Shown here: positions 1 through 7,429 of the stretch, piece after piece | Layout of the letters: every line of letters begins with the position of its first letter | Position numbering within the stretch: the stretch's first letter is position 1 | Assembly (NCBI RefSeq): GCF_049446155.1 | Contig: NZ_JBMSEE010000009.1 | Coordinates: 1-64,000, forward strand | Direction of reading: 5' to 3' | Length of the DNA stretch: 64,000 nt | DNA from: Rivibacter sp049446155 | GTDB taxonomy: Bacteria > Pseudomonadota > Gammaproteobacteria > Burkholderiales > Burkholderiaceae_C | Position numbers and translations under genes: made by a program | The notes under the pieces: generated by a model | Told to the model about the DNA's origin: nothing | What the model saw: only the letters and a program-made list of their open reading frames with translations | The model's database searches: none

Positions 1-194
1 GGCCCCCGCGTGCGTCTTGCATCAGGGTCCGCAGCGATGAAGCTGCATCGATGACCGCTTGTAGTTGCGCCAGTCCGCACCTTGCTCAAACGCAGCGCGA
101 CCGAGACACCGGCGAGTGGATCAAGACGTCGAAATGCAAACGAGCCGCTGGCGCAGCTCGTTGAGGTCAGTCGTTGCTTGACTGCGGGGGAAGC
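1..194. other. Distal end of cassette array, no recognised gene
   Basis: No convincing gene was found here. On the - strand an ATG at 210 lies inside the preceding attC-like element and opens a 29-codon frame that stops at 121. It is too short and has no ribosome binding site, so it is not called. The 9-mer CTTGTAGTT occurs at 58-66 and again at 196-204, which may or may not mean something. The segment is probably the next cassette or the flank of the array. Confidence 0.3.
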
Positions 195-272
195 CCTTGT
201 AGTTTGACATGAGGGGCATGACGCAGACGGCGAAGCCGGCTGTGGCATGTCCCCTCGATGGAAGGGTTAGGT
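195..272 (-). other. Degenerate attC site ending the second cassette
   Basis: Read on the - strand, the element starts with ACCTAAC (272-266), which overlaps the stop codon of the 267-740 gene. It continues with TCGAGGGGAC and ends with CCCCTCATGTCAAAC (216-202). This is the layout of a common chromosomal attC type in which the GAGGGG and CCCCTC blocks pair. The last core site should read GTTRRRY, but the sequence reads CTACAAG (201-195), so the recombination triplet GTT is missing. It is therefore probably an attC that has decayed or been rearranged at its R' end. Confidence 0.6.
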
Positions 273-740
273 GCCTGGTGTTGAAGCAAGCCCGTTGATT
301 GCATACGGAATGGCATAGCCGATTGCGAAAGCACACGTGGCAAACAGGACTTGCCGCTGCGAAACGGAAGTGTGACTGAGCTTTGCTGCGAGCGGGGACA
401 GCAGCGAGGGCGAAAGAAAGAGCACGATGAGCGCGACGATAGGCGAGCCGGCAGCCGCCTCGACCAAGCTGCCCCAAAGGCCACCAACTGCAGCTAAGCC
501 GAGGAATGCAACAACGCGAGACATCGGCGGATGCCGAGTGGCTGCGCTGCAAGTGGAGCTGACGACGGCCTGCCAGACAACGCCAGACGCGATACCCAAG
601 AACACGATGGTGAAGCCCGCTGCAGCATTGAAGCTAGGGAATGCTGCCGCCAAGGCGAATGCAAGCAACGCACCGACAAGCGCGCCCGCGACTACACGCC
701 ACAGCACGATTGCGAGGATTGCGGAGAGCAGTTCCTCCAT
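267..740 (-). CDS. Integron cassette gene, small integral membrane protein
   Basis: The predicted protein is 157 residues of unknown function. It has about four hydrophobic stretches rich in Ala, Val and Leu, starting MEELLSAILAIVLW, so it is very likely an inner-membrane protein. The ATG at 740 lies about 18 bases after the GTTAGGT core of the upstream attC, and its stop codon overlaps the ACCTAAC core of the next one. This tight fit between two attC sites is typical of a gene cassette. The gene is on the strand opposite the integrase, as expected for cassettes read away from attI. The family was not recognised, and base composition is less GC-extreme than the chromosomal genes that follow, consistent with transfer. 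Confidence 0.65.
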   Translation of the reverse strand: MEELLSAILAIVLWRVVAGALVGALLAFALAAAFPSFNAAAGFTIVFLGIASGVVWQAVVSSTCSAATRHPPMSRVVAFLGLAAVGGLWGSLVEAAAGSPIVALIVLFLSPSLLSPLAAKLSHTSVSQRQVLFATCAFAIGYAIPYAINGLASTPGT

Positions 741-751
741 GGTCTTCAGGC

Positions 752-809
752 ACCTAACGAATGAGTTCAGCGGCCGCCGCAGGCGGTCCGCTGCGACGGC
801 GGGTTAGCA
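752..809 (-). other. attC recombination site (59-base-element type)
   Basis: On the - strand the site opens with TGCTAAC (809-803) and closes with GTTAGGT (758-752), matching the R'' and R' cores. Between them, CAGCGGACCGCC and GCGGCCGCTGAACTC form an imperfect inverted repeat around TGCG. The arms CAGCGG/CCGCTG resemble the aadA-type site in length (58 bp) and order. It separates the two cassette genes, so it belongs to the cassette of the 816-1118 gene. Confidence 0.85.
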
Positions 810-815
810 GTCTGT

Positions 816-1118
816 TCATCGCTTGACTTGCCATGCGCCGGCTGCCACCAGCCAGAACACTGGAATAGCGAAGAAGGACTGAAACCAGTAGCTTATGTTG
901 GCGTCGCCGCGGCTAGCGCACAGATGCATTGCTTCAACGCACAGGCTGTGCAGCGCAGACTGAGCGAAGGTTAAGGCGATACCAAGGAAGAGTGCCATCA
1001 CAAAGGCTCTACCCCAGAACGACTCTCGTTGATCAGCCGCACCACGTGCGCCGTAGAGGGCAGAGAACCCGATGCCAGCGAGTGGCACCAACCAAGCGAT
1101 CGCGGGCGAAAGGTCCAT
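816..1118 (-). CDS. First integron cassette gene, small membrane protein
   Basis: The predicted protein is 100 residues and was not recognised. Hydrophobic segments at about residues 5-22, 33-55 and 80-95 suggest two or three membrane spans; cysteines lie near the middle (LCVEAMHLC). The ATG at 1118 sits four bases after GTTAGCA, the presumed attI/cassette junction, so this is the first cassette of the array and the one most likely to be expressed from an integron promoter. Its 3' end is 7 bases from the attC. There is little room for a ribosome binding site, which is common in cassettes. Function unknown. Confidence 0.65.
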   Translation of the reverse strand: MDLSPAIAWLVPLAGIGFSALYGARGAADQRESFWGRAFVMALFLGIALTFAQSALHSLCVEAMHLCASRGDANISYWFQSFFAIPVFWLVAAGAWQVKR

Positions 1119-1255
1119 GGCTGCTAACTCAAATTAGACCGAACGCGCCCTCGCGCCCGGTTCTTGATAAGACGCATTGTCGCCACCCTCCCTGAACACG
1201 AGCCTCCCCCGCATTCAGGAGGACCAGGCGGCACCATGATCCCCTCCGAGGGGCG
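1119..1255 (-). other. Presumed attI region between integrase and first cassette
   Basis: The - strand reads ...TTTGAG/TTAGCA just before the first cassette ATG, giving a GTTRRRY-like core at 1130-1124 where cassettes would insert. The region also holds an inverted repeat CCTGAA (1191-1196) / TTCAGG (1214-1219) and a short palindrome CCCCTCCGAGGGG (1241-1253) that includes the likely Shine-Dalgarno sequence of the integrase. Attribution to attI rests on position and on the core site; the integrase binding sites were not mapped. Confidence 0.6.
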
Positions 1256-2311
1256 ATGCGTCTGCATCTTGGGCCGCCTAATTTTTGGCGGATGAATCAG
1301 ATCCGTCCCGTCGGCCCCGTGGCCACCGCCGAGCCCCCGCCGGGCGAGCCGCCGCCGCGGCGCCTGCTCGATCGCTTGCGCGACGTGCTGCGGCGGCATC
1401 ACTACGCCATTCGCACCGAGAGCGCCTATGTCGATTGGGCGCGCCGCTTCATCCTGTTCCATCACAAGCGCCATCCGCAGGACATGGGCGCTGCCGAGGT
1501 CGAGGCCTTTCTGACGCACCTGGCCGTGGATCGCAATGTGGCCGCCTCCACGCAGAACCAGGCTCGCGCCGCGCTGCTGTTTCTCTACAAGGAGGTGCTC
1601 GGCATCCAGCTGCCGTGGCTGGACGGCATCGTCGCGGCCAAGGAGCGCCGGCGCCTGCCGGTGGTGCTCACGCCGTCCGAGGTGCGGGCGCTGCTCGATG
1701 GCCTGCAGTCCACGCCGTGGCTGGTGGCGGCGCTCCTGTATGGCACGGGCATGCGCCTGCTCGAAGGTCTGCGCCTGCGCGTCAAGGACGTGGACTTCAC
1801 GCGCCGCGAGCTCGTCGTGCGCAGCGGCAAGGGCGGCAAGGACCGCGTGACCGTCTTGCCGGAGAACCTGGTCCTGCCGCTGCAGGCGCAGCTGGCACGC
1901 GCCAAGCTGCGCCATGACCGCGACGTCGCCGACGGCTTCGGCGCTGTCTGGCTGCCCGACGCGCTGGCGCTCAAGGTCCCGTCGGCCGCGCGCAGTTGGG
2001 GATGGCAGTGGGTGTTCCCGAGTTCGATGCGCTCGATCGATCCGCGCAGCGGCGCCGAGCGCCGCCACCATGTGCACGAGGGCTCGATCCAGAAGGCCGT
2101 CTCGCTGGCCGCGCGGCGCGCCGGCATCGTCAAGCCTTGCTCGCCTCACGTGCTGCGCCACTCGTTTGCCACGCACATGCTGCAGGCCGGCTACGACATC
2201 CGCACCGTGCAGGAGCTGCTGGGCCACAGCGACGTGCGCACGACCATGGTCTACACGCATGTGCTCAATCGGGGTGGGCGTGGCGTGCGCAGTCCGCTGG
2301 ATGCGGTGTAG
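1256..2311 (+). CDS. Integron integrase (tyrosine recombinase)
   Basis: Tyrosine recombinase of the IntI family, which captures and excises gene cassettes by recombination between attI and attC sites. From the ATG at 1256 it has 351 residues. The N-terminal SAM-like fold runs over about residues 35-125. The catalytic set is visible: Arg in GTGMRLLEGLRLRVKD, His and Arg in SPHVLRHSFATHML, His in LGHSD and the Tyr nucleophile in TTMVYTHVL. The IntI-specific insertion is present around LPDALALKVPSAARSWGWQW, separating it from XerC/D. The 1256 start has GAGGGG upstream; an ATG at 1292 (MNQIRPVGP) is the alternative. The frame is intact, so the enzyme may be active. It diverges from the cassettes, the standard integron layout. 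Confidence 0.93.
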   Translation: MRLHLGPPNFWRMNQIRPVGPVATAEPPPGEPPPRRLLDRLRDVLRRHHYAIRTESAYVDWARRFILFHHKRHPQDMGAAEVEAFLTHLAVDRNVAASTQNQARAALLFLYKEVLGIQLPWLDGIVAAKERRRLPVVLTPSEVRALLDGLQSTPWLVAALLYGTGMRLLEGLRLRVKDVDFTRRELVVRSGKGGKDRVTVLPENLVLPLQAQLARAKLRHDRDVADGFGAVWLPDALALKVPSAARSWGWQWVFPSSMRSIDPRSGAERRHHVHEGSIQKAVSLAARRAGIVKPCSPHVLRHSFATHMLQAGYDIRTVQELLGHSDVRTTMVYTHVLNRGGRGVRSPLDAV

Positions 2312-2343
2312 GACGCTGGGGCTTATTCGGCAGCCGAGCCTGG

Positions 2344-2412
2344 CCCCTCACCCCTGCCCTCTCCCCGCAGGCGGGGCGAGGGAGCTTCGGCACAAGCGGG
2401 GCGAGGGAGCCT
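2344..2412. repeat. REP-like intergenic palindromic repeat
   Basis: The sequence CCCTCACCCCTGCCCTCTCC is followed by GCAGGCGGGGCGAGGG, forming an imperfect stem; a second GCGGGGCGAGGGAGC copy follows at 2396-2410. The same core, CCCTCACCCC-x-GCCCTCTCCC, occurs at 6896-6999. It lies between the convergent integrase and coaX genes, where it could also act as a transcription barrier. Confidence 0.7.
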
Positions 2413-2436
2413 GAGGGCGCGGCGACCGAGATCGGG

Positions 2437-3222
2437 CTACTTGCCGATCGCGCGCATCCGCTCGCGTTCGCTGGCAATCACCAGCAGGCCGTCGAAGATC
2501 AGGCTCTCGACCAGCTCGTGCTCCACCGCCAGCCACGGCGCCACCTTCCAGCCCGCGCCGCCGGTCACCAGCGTCAGCGGCGTGCGGCCGCAGCGTTCGG
2601 TCAGGTGGCGGTGCATGCGCTCGATCGCGCCGGTGATCGCGTAGGTGCCGCCGCTGGTGAGCGCGTCGCTGGTGTTGGTGGGAAAGTCGACCACCTCGCC
2701 GGTCGGCACGCGCAGGCCGGCGGTGCCGCCTTCCAGCGCGCGCAGCATGATGCCGTGGCCGGGCAGGATCAGGCCGCCGAGAAAGTTGCCGTGGTCGTCG
2801 ACCGCGTCCACGGTGACCGCGGTGCCGGCCATCACGACCAGCAGCGGTTGCGTCGCGTTGCCGCGCGCCAGCAGGTGGTGGCGCGCGCCGATCACGGCGA
2901 CCCAGCGGTCGCTGCCCAGGCGCATCGGGTGGTCGTAGCCGTTGGTGACGCCGGCCTCGCTGCTGCTGGGCACCACCCAGCTTGGCGCGAGGTGGTCCCA
3001 CAGCTCGAGCTGCTCTTCCACCCGGTGGCGGATCGCGTCGCCGGCGACGCAGCAGCCGAGCACCTGGCTCGGCGTCTCAAGGCCGGCCCAGTCGCCCTCG
3101 GCCAGGGTCTCCACCTGCTCGAGGAACACCGCGCCGTGCGCCACCGGCGTGGCACCGGGGCGCAGGTCGCGGTACTGCGCCCATTTCAGGCGCGTGTTGC
3201 CGATGTCGATGGCGAGCAGCAT
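2437..3222 (-). CDS. coaX: Type III pantothenate kinase
   Basis: Catalyses the ATP-dependent phosphorylation of pantothenate, the first step of coenzyme A synthesis, in the cytoplasm. The 261-residue length is normal. The N-terminal phosphate-binding motif is DIGNTRLKWA (Asp6 to Asn9-Thr10). The pantothenate-site motif appears as RLGSDRW, and the AGTAVTVD block corresponds to the second ASKHA phosphate motif. The gene follows cobA by 25 bases on the same strand, so it is probably read through from the nas/nir operon. In related genomes coaX often follows birA, but no birA is present here. Confidence 0.93.
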   Translation of the reverse strand: MLLAIDIGNTRLKWAQYRDLRPGATPVAHGAVFLEQVETLAEGDWAGLETPSQVLGCCVAGDAIRHRVEEQLELWDHLAPSWVVPSSSEAGVTNGYDHPMRLGSDRWVAVIGARHHLLARGNATQPLLVVMAGTAVTVDAVDDHGNFLGGLILPGHGIMLRALEGGTAGLRVPTGEVVDFPTNTSDALTSGGTYAITGAIERMHRHLTERCGRTPLTLVTGGAGWKVAPWLAVEHELVESLIFDGLLVIASERERMRAIGK

Positions 3223-3247
3223 GGCGGCGGCGGAAAAACCGCCGCGA

Positions 3248-4015
3248 TCATGCCATCGCCTGCGCGGGAACGGCCTCGGGGTTCGCGAGCGCTGCGCCCA
3301 CCCGCACCACGTCGCCGATCACCAGGATCGCCGGGCTGGCGATCGCCTCGGCCGCCAGCGTCTCGGCCAGCGTGCCGAGCGTGCAGGCCACGCTGCGCTG
3401 GCGCGGCGTGTGCGCCGCGCTGATCGCGGCCGCCGGCGTGGAGGCGGCCAGGCCGCCTTCCACGAGCGCCTGCGCGATGCCGCCCGCGCGGCTCACGCCC
3501 ATGTAGACCACCAGCGTCAGGCCGCTCTTGGCGAGCGCGGCCCAGTCGGCGCCGGCGCCGCCGTCTTGCGCATGGCCGGTCACGAACGCCACGCCGGGCG
3601 CATGGCGCCGGTCGGTGACGGGGATGCCCACCGCCGCCGGCGCCGCGATGCCCGAGGTGATGCCGGGCACCACCTCGACCGCGATGCCGGCCGCGCGCAG
3701 CGCGTCGCACTCCTCGCCGCCGCGACCGAAGACGAAGGGGTCGCCACCCTTGAGCCGCACCACCTGCGCGCCGGCCTTGGCCTCGCGGATCATCAATTGA
3801 TGGATGAAGGCCTGCTCGGTCGAGACGCAGCCGCCGCGCTTGCCGACGGCGAGCACGCGGGTGGTCGGCGATGCGAGTTCGAGCACGCGGCGGTCGACCA
3901 GGTCGTCGACCAGGAGCACGTCGGCGCCTTGGATCAGGCGCGCGGCGCGCAGCGTCAGCAGTTCCGGGTCGCCGGGGCCGGCACCGACGAGCCAGACGGT
4001 GGGCGTGGTGTTCAT
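3248..4015 (-). CDS. cobA: Uroporphyrinogen-III C-methyltransferase
   Basis: SAM-dependent methylation of uroporphyrinogen III to precorrin-2, the entry to siroheme, which the neighbouring nitrite reductase NirB needs. The 255-residue protein has the family signatures VGAGPGDPELLTLRA at the N-terminus, GGDPFVFGRGGEE near residue 95, and GITSGIAAPA in the SAM site. It is the stand-alone methyltransferase and lacks the CysG dehydrogenase/chelatase part. The ATG at 4015 overlaps the nasA stop codon as ATGA, so the two are translationally coupled. The coding frame remains open upstream inside nasA, but the start chosen fits the family N-terminus. Confidence 0.95.
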   Translation of the reverse strand: MNTTPTVWLVGAGPGDPELLTLRAARLIQGADVLLVDDLVDRRVLELASPTTRVLAVGKRGGCVSTEQAFIHQLMIREAKAGAQVVRLKGGDPFVFGRGGEECDALRAAGIAVEVVPGITSGIAAPAAVGIPVTDRRHAPGVAFVTGHAQDGGAGADWAALAKSGLTLVVYMGVSRAGGIAQALVEGGLAASTPAAAISAAHTPRQRSVACTLGTLAETLAAEAIASPAILVIGDVVRVGAALANPEAVPAQAMA

Positions 4016-6864
4016 GCGTGGGCCTCCTGGGTAGCGGTCGGGGTGGGCGCCGGCACCGCGGCGACCAGGCGTCGAAGTTCGGGCAGGCAGGAGCCGCACT
4101 GCGTGCCGCAGCGCAGCGCGCCTTGCAGCGCAGCCAGGCGCTCGGGCGCCTCGCCGGGCAGCCCGGCCAGCGCCTCGCGGATGCGCGGCTCGGAAACGTC
4201 GAAGCAGTTGCAAACCTGGCGCCCGCGCGGCTGGGCCGGCGCGCCGCTGGGCGCCGCGGGGTCGGGAGAAAGCAGCGATCGCGCCTGCGCGCCGATCGGC
4301 AACTGCTCGCCCCACCAGCGCGCCAGCCATGCCGCGGCGTCGGCCGCGCCGGCCAGCAGCAGCGCCTCGACGCGGCCCTCGGCGCCCTCGCCGGCGAGCT
4401 TGACGCTGCGGCGCTGGCCGCGGCGCGCATCGGCATAGCGCAGCACGAAGGCGCCGGACAAGCCTAGCAGCTGCTCGATGCGAGCGACCACATTAGCGGC
4501 CGGCGCCTGCGCAGCCGCGGCCTGCAGCATCAGGCCGCTGCGCCCGGCCAGCGGCGCGACGGCATCGGCGGGCGCCGGCACCGGCACGCAGCTCGCGTAG
4601 GCGAACTCGCCCATCAGCGCGCGCAGCGCTTCGCGCGTGGTGGCGAGCGCATCGTCTTGCAACCACACGGCTGCGGTGAGCCGCCACGGCAGCTCGGCCG
4701 GCGCGACGGCAATCGCCGCGTGCTTGAGCTCGGGCTGCTTGGATTGCGCGCAGATCTTGCCGTGCATCAGCGTGTTGACGCCCAGTCGCGCGCGGCCTTG
4801 CGCATCGCGCCCGCCGACGAACTCGGGCCCCCAGTGCATCGGCACGAAGGCCTGCATCGGCGCGATGCGCGTATCGGCCGCCACCGGCAGCACGATCGAG
4901 CCGCGCTTGCTCTTCAGCTCGGCGAGCTGGCCCTCGCGCAGGCCGCGCCGCGCGAGGTCTTGCGGATGCAGGTGCACGGCCGGCATCGGCGTGTGCGCAA
5001 AGAGCTTGGGCACGGTGCCGCTGCGGCTCATCGCGTGCCACTGGTCGCGCAGCCGCCCGGTGGTCAGCGCAAAGGGATGGCGCGCGTCGCAGGGCTCGGC
5101 GACCGCCTTGACGGGCGCGGCGATGAAGCGCGCGCGGCCGTCGGGCGTGACGAAGCGGCCGTCTTGATAGAGCCGCGCGCGGCCGGCGGATTCGCCTTGC
5201 GGCAGCGGCCATTGCTGCGGGCCTTGCGACTCCAGCATCGCCCAGCTGAGGCCGGTGATGTCGAGGTCGCGCCCGCGCGTGAGCTCGCGGTGCTCGTTCC
5301 AGATCGCCTCGGGGCCGGCGTAGTCGAACAGGTCGCGCGCGCCGGGGCGCAGTGCGCGTTCGAGGCGCTGCGCGATGTCGCGCGCAATGCGCCAGTCGTC
5401 GCGCGCCTCGCCGGGCGCGGGCACCGCGGCGCGCACGCGGCTGATGCGCCGCTCGCTGTTGGTGACCGTGCCCTCCTTCTCGCCCCAGGTGGTGGCGGGC
5501 AGCAGCAGGTCGGCCGCGCGCGCGGTCTCGGTGTGCGCAAACGCTTCCTGCACGATCACGAACGGGCAGCGTTCCAGCGCCTGGTGCACCAGCGCCTGGT
5601 CGGGCAGCGACTGCGCCGGGTTGGTGCAGACGATCCACAGCAGCTGGATCTCGCCGCGCGCCGCGGCCTCGAACATCTCGATCGCCGGCTTGCCGGGCGC
5701 GGCCGGCAGCGCCTCCACGCCCCACAGCGCGGCCACCTCGGCGCGGTGCGCCGGATCGCCGGGGTCGCGGTGGCCGGGCAGCACGGTCGCCAGGCCGCCG
5801 ACCTCGCGCCCGCCCATCGCATTGGGCTGGCCGGTCAGCGACAGCGGGCCGGCGCCTTCGCGGCCGATCTGGCCGCTGGCCAGGTGCAGGTTGATCAGCG
5901 AGGAGTTCTTGGCGGTGCCGCTCGTGCTCTGGTTCAGGCCCTGGCAGTACAGCGAGAGCGTCGCGGCGCGCTGCGATGCGTCGTGCCGGTCGCCGCCGAG
6001 CGCGAACCAGCGCGCCGCGGTGACGATGTCCTCCGCCTTCACGCCGCACACGCGCGCCGCGTCGCGCGGCGACCAGTTCGCGACCAGCGCCTTCAGCTCG
6101 GCAAAGCCGTTGGTGTGCGCCGCGATGTAGGCCGGGTCGACCCAGCCCTCCCAGATCATCGCGTGCAGCATCGCGTGGAACAGCGCGACGTCGGTGCCCG
6201 GCTGGATCTGCAGGAACAGGTCGGCCTCGTCGGCCGTCTCGGTGCGGCGCGGATCGACGACGATCAGCTTCTGCTCGGGGTTGGCACGGCGCGCGTCCTC
6301 GATGCGGCGAAACAGGATCGGGTGCGCCCAGGCGGTGTTGGAGCCGGCGATGAACAGGCAGCCGGCTTGCGCGAGGTCGTCGTAGCAGGCCGGCGGGGCG
6401 TCGGCGCCCAGGCTTTGCTTGTAGCCGGCAACCGCGCTGCTCATGCACAGGCGCGAATTGGTGTCGACGTTGTTGGTGCCGACCAGCGCGCGCGCGAGCT
6501 TGTTGAAGATCGCGTAGTCCTCGGTCAGCAGCTGGCCCGAGAGATAAAAGCCCACCGCGTTGGGCCCGTGCGTGCGCACGACCTCGGCGATGCGCTCGGC
6601 TGCGAGATCGACCGCGGCGTCCCACGCGATCGGCTGCGCGGCCTCGCCGCGCGCGACGCGCTGCATCGGCTGGCGCAGTCGCTCATGCAGCAGCACCGGT
6701 TGCGTGGCCGTGAGGTGCAGGTTCTGGCCCTTGGTGCACAGGCGACCGAAGTTGGCCGGGTGATCCGGATCGCCGCGCACGCCGGTGATCTGCGCGCCGT
6801 CGCTTTCGATGATGACGCCGCAACCGACGCCGCAGTAGGGGCAGGTGGAGCGGGTTTCGCGCAT
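4012..6864 (-). CDS. nasA: Assimilatory nitrate reductase catalytic subunit
   Basis: Cytoplasmic molybdopterin enzyme that reduces nitrate to nitrite for assimilation. It has 950 residues. The N-terminal [4Fe-4S] ligands are Cys8, Cys11, Cys15 and Cys43. The molybdopterin oxidoreductase core follows, then the dinucleotide-binding domain, which begins around DARHPFALTTGRLRDQWHAM. A C-terminal BFD-like [2Fe-2S] domain has Cys885, Cys887, Cys923 and Cys926, as in Klebsiella-type NasA; this domain probably receives electrons. There is no Tat signal, consistent with a cytoplasmic enzyme. It follows nirD after a REP pair and overlaps cobA by four bases. Confidence 0.95.
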   Translation of the reverse strand: MRETRSTCPYCGVGCGVIIESDGAQITGVRGDPDHPANFGRLCTKGQNLHLTATQPVLLHERLRQPMQRVARGEAAQPIAWDAAVDLAAERIAEVVRTHGPNAVGFYLSGQLLTEDYAIFNKLARALVGTNNVDTNSRLCMSSAVAGYKQSLGADAPPACYDDLAQAGCLFIAGSNTAWAHPILFRRIEDARRANPEQKLIVVDPRRTETADEADLFLQIQPGTDVALFHAMLHAMIWEGWVDPAYIAAHTNGFAELKALVANWSPRDAARVCGVKAEDIVTAARWFALGGDRHDASQRAATLSLYCQGLNQSTSGTAKNSSLINLHLASGQIGREGAGPLSLTGQPNAMGGREVGGLATVLPGHRDPGDPAHRAEVAALWGVEALPAAPGKPAIEMFEAAARGEIQLLWIVCTNPAQSLPDQALVHQALERCPFVIVQEAFAHTETARAADLLLPATTWGEKEGTVTNSERRISRVRAAVPAPGEARDDWRIARDIAQRLERALRPGARDLFDYAGPEAIWNEHRELTRGRDLDITGLSWAMLESQGPQQWPLPQGESAGRARLYQDGRFVTPDGRARFIAAPVKAVAEPCDARHPFALTTGRLRDQWHAMSRSGTVPKLFAHTPMPAVHLHPQDLARRGLREGQLAELKSKRGSIVLPVAADTRIAPMQAFVPMHWGPEFVGGRDAQGRARLGVNTLMHGKICAQSKQPELKHAAIAVAPAELPWRLTAAVWLQDDALATTREALRALMGEFAYASCVPVPAPADAVAPLAGRSGLMLQAAAAQAPAANVVARIEQLLGLSGAFVLRYADARRGQRRSVKLAGEGAEGRVEALLLAGAADAAAWLARWWGEQLPIGAQARSLLSPDPAAPSGAPAQPRGRQVCNCFDVSEPRIREALAGLPGEAPERLAALQGALRCGTQCGSCLPELRRLVAAVPAPTPTATQEAHA

Positions 6865-6895
6865 GTCAGTTCACCGTTCGATGGGCTCGGCGCAA

Positions 6896-6999
6896 CCCTC
6901 ACCCCAGCCCTCTCCCGCCCGCGGGAGAGGGAGTGGCTTGCCAATGCCGGGCCGCTGGGCTCCCTCTCCCGCGGGCGGGAGAGGGCGGGGGGTGAGGGG
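6896..6999. repeat. Inverted pair of REP-like repeats between nirD and nasA
   Basis: Two copies of the CCCTCACCCC-x-GCCCTCTCCC element face each other. The left arm is at about 6896-6932 and the right arm at about 6961-6999, with a 28-base spacer. Each copy also contains its own stem CTCCCGC/GCGGGAG. In RNA the pair would fold into a long hairpin in the middle of the nir-nas operon, which could stabilise the upstream mRNA or partly terminate transcription. Confidence 0.8.
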
Positions 7000-7032
7000 C
7001 CGGCGCGGCATCACATCAAGCCTCTTCCTGCA

Positions 7033-7407
7033 TCAAGCGTGCTCGCAGCCGCCGGCGCACGCCGCCACCGGCTCGGTCGCCACGCTGTTGAGCTCGTCGA
7101 GATCGAGAAACACCCGCCCGCCTTCGACCTTCACCGCGAAGCGCGGCGTCGTGCCGACATCGGGCGCGACCGCCGCGCCGTCGGCCAGGCCGATGGTCCA
7201 GTTGTGCAGCGGGCAGGCGACGCGATCGCCGAACACGATGCCCTGGCTCAGCGGGCCGGCCTTGTGCGGGCAGCGGTCGAGCAGCGCGAACACGCGATCG
7301 TCGGCGGTGCGAAACACCGCGACGTCGGCGCCGCTTTGGCGCTGCACGCGGCGCGCGCCGAGCTTGGGGATGTCGTCAACGCTGCAAAGAGGCTTCCAGT
7401 CGCTCAT
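7033..7407 (-). CDS. nirD: Nitrite reductase (NADH) small subunit
   Basis: Small subunit of assimilatory NAD(P)H-nitrite reductase, partner of NirB. It has 124 residues with a Rieske-type fold and all four [2Fe-2S] ligands: Cys46 and His48 in CPHKAG, Cys65 and His68 in CPLHNW. It is separated from nirB by the P-box protein gene, an unusual interruption of a pair that is normally adjacent. It reads in the same direction as nirB and nasA. Confidence 0.93.
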   Translation of the reverse strand: MSDWKPLCSVDDIPKLGARRVQRQSGADVAVFRTADDRVFALLDRCPHKAGPLSQGIVFGDRVACPLHNWTIGLADGAAVAPDVGTTPRFAVKVEGGRVFLDLDELNSVATEPVAACAGGCEHA

Positions 7408-7429
7408 TGCGTTCTCCTCTGGATCTTGC

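Noticed and set aside
121..552. A 143-codon - strand frame overlapping the second cassette gene
   Set aside because: It lies in another frame of the cassette gene and crosses the attC; it has no ribosome binding site or family resemblance.
1191..1219. Possible LexA box controlling the integrase
   Set aside because: The CCTGAA/TTCAGG inverted repeat has a 17-base spacer and does not match CTGT-N8-ACAG.
2996..4438. Long + strand frames across coaX, cobA and nasA
   Set aside because: They are antisense to three recognised genes with intact motifs and contain no recognisable domain.
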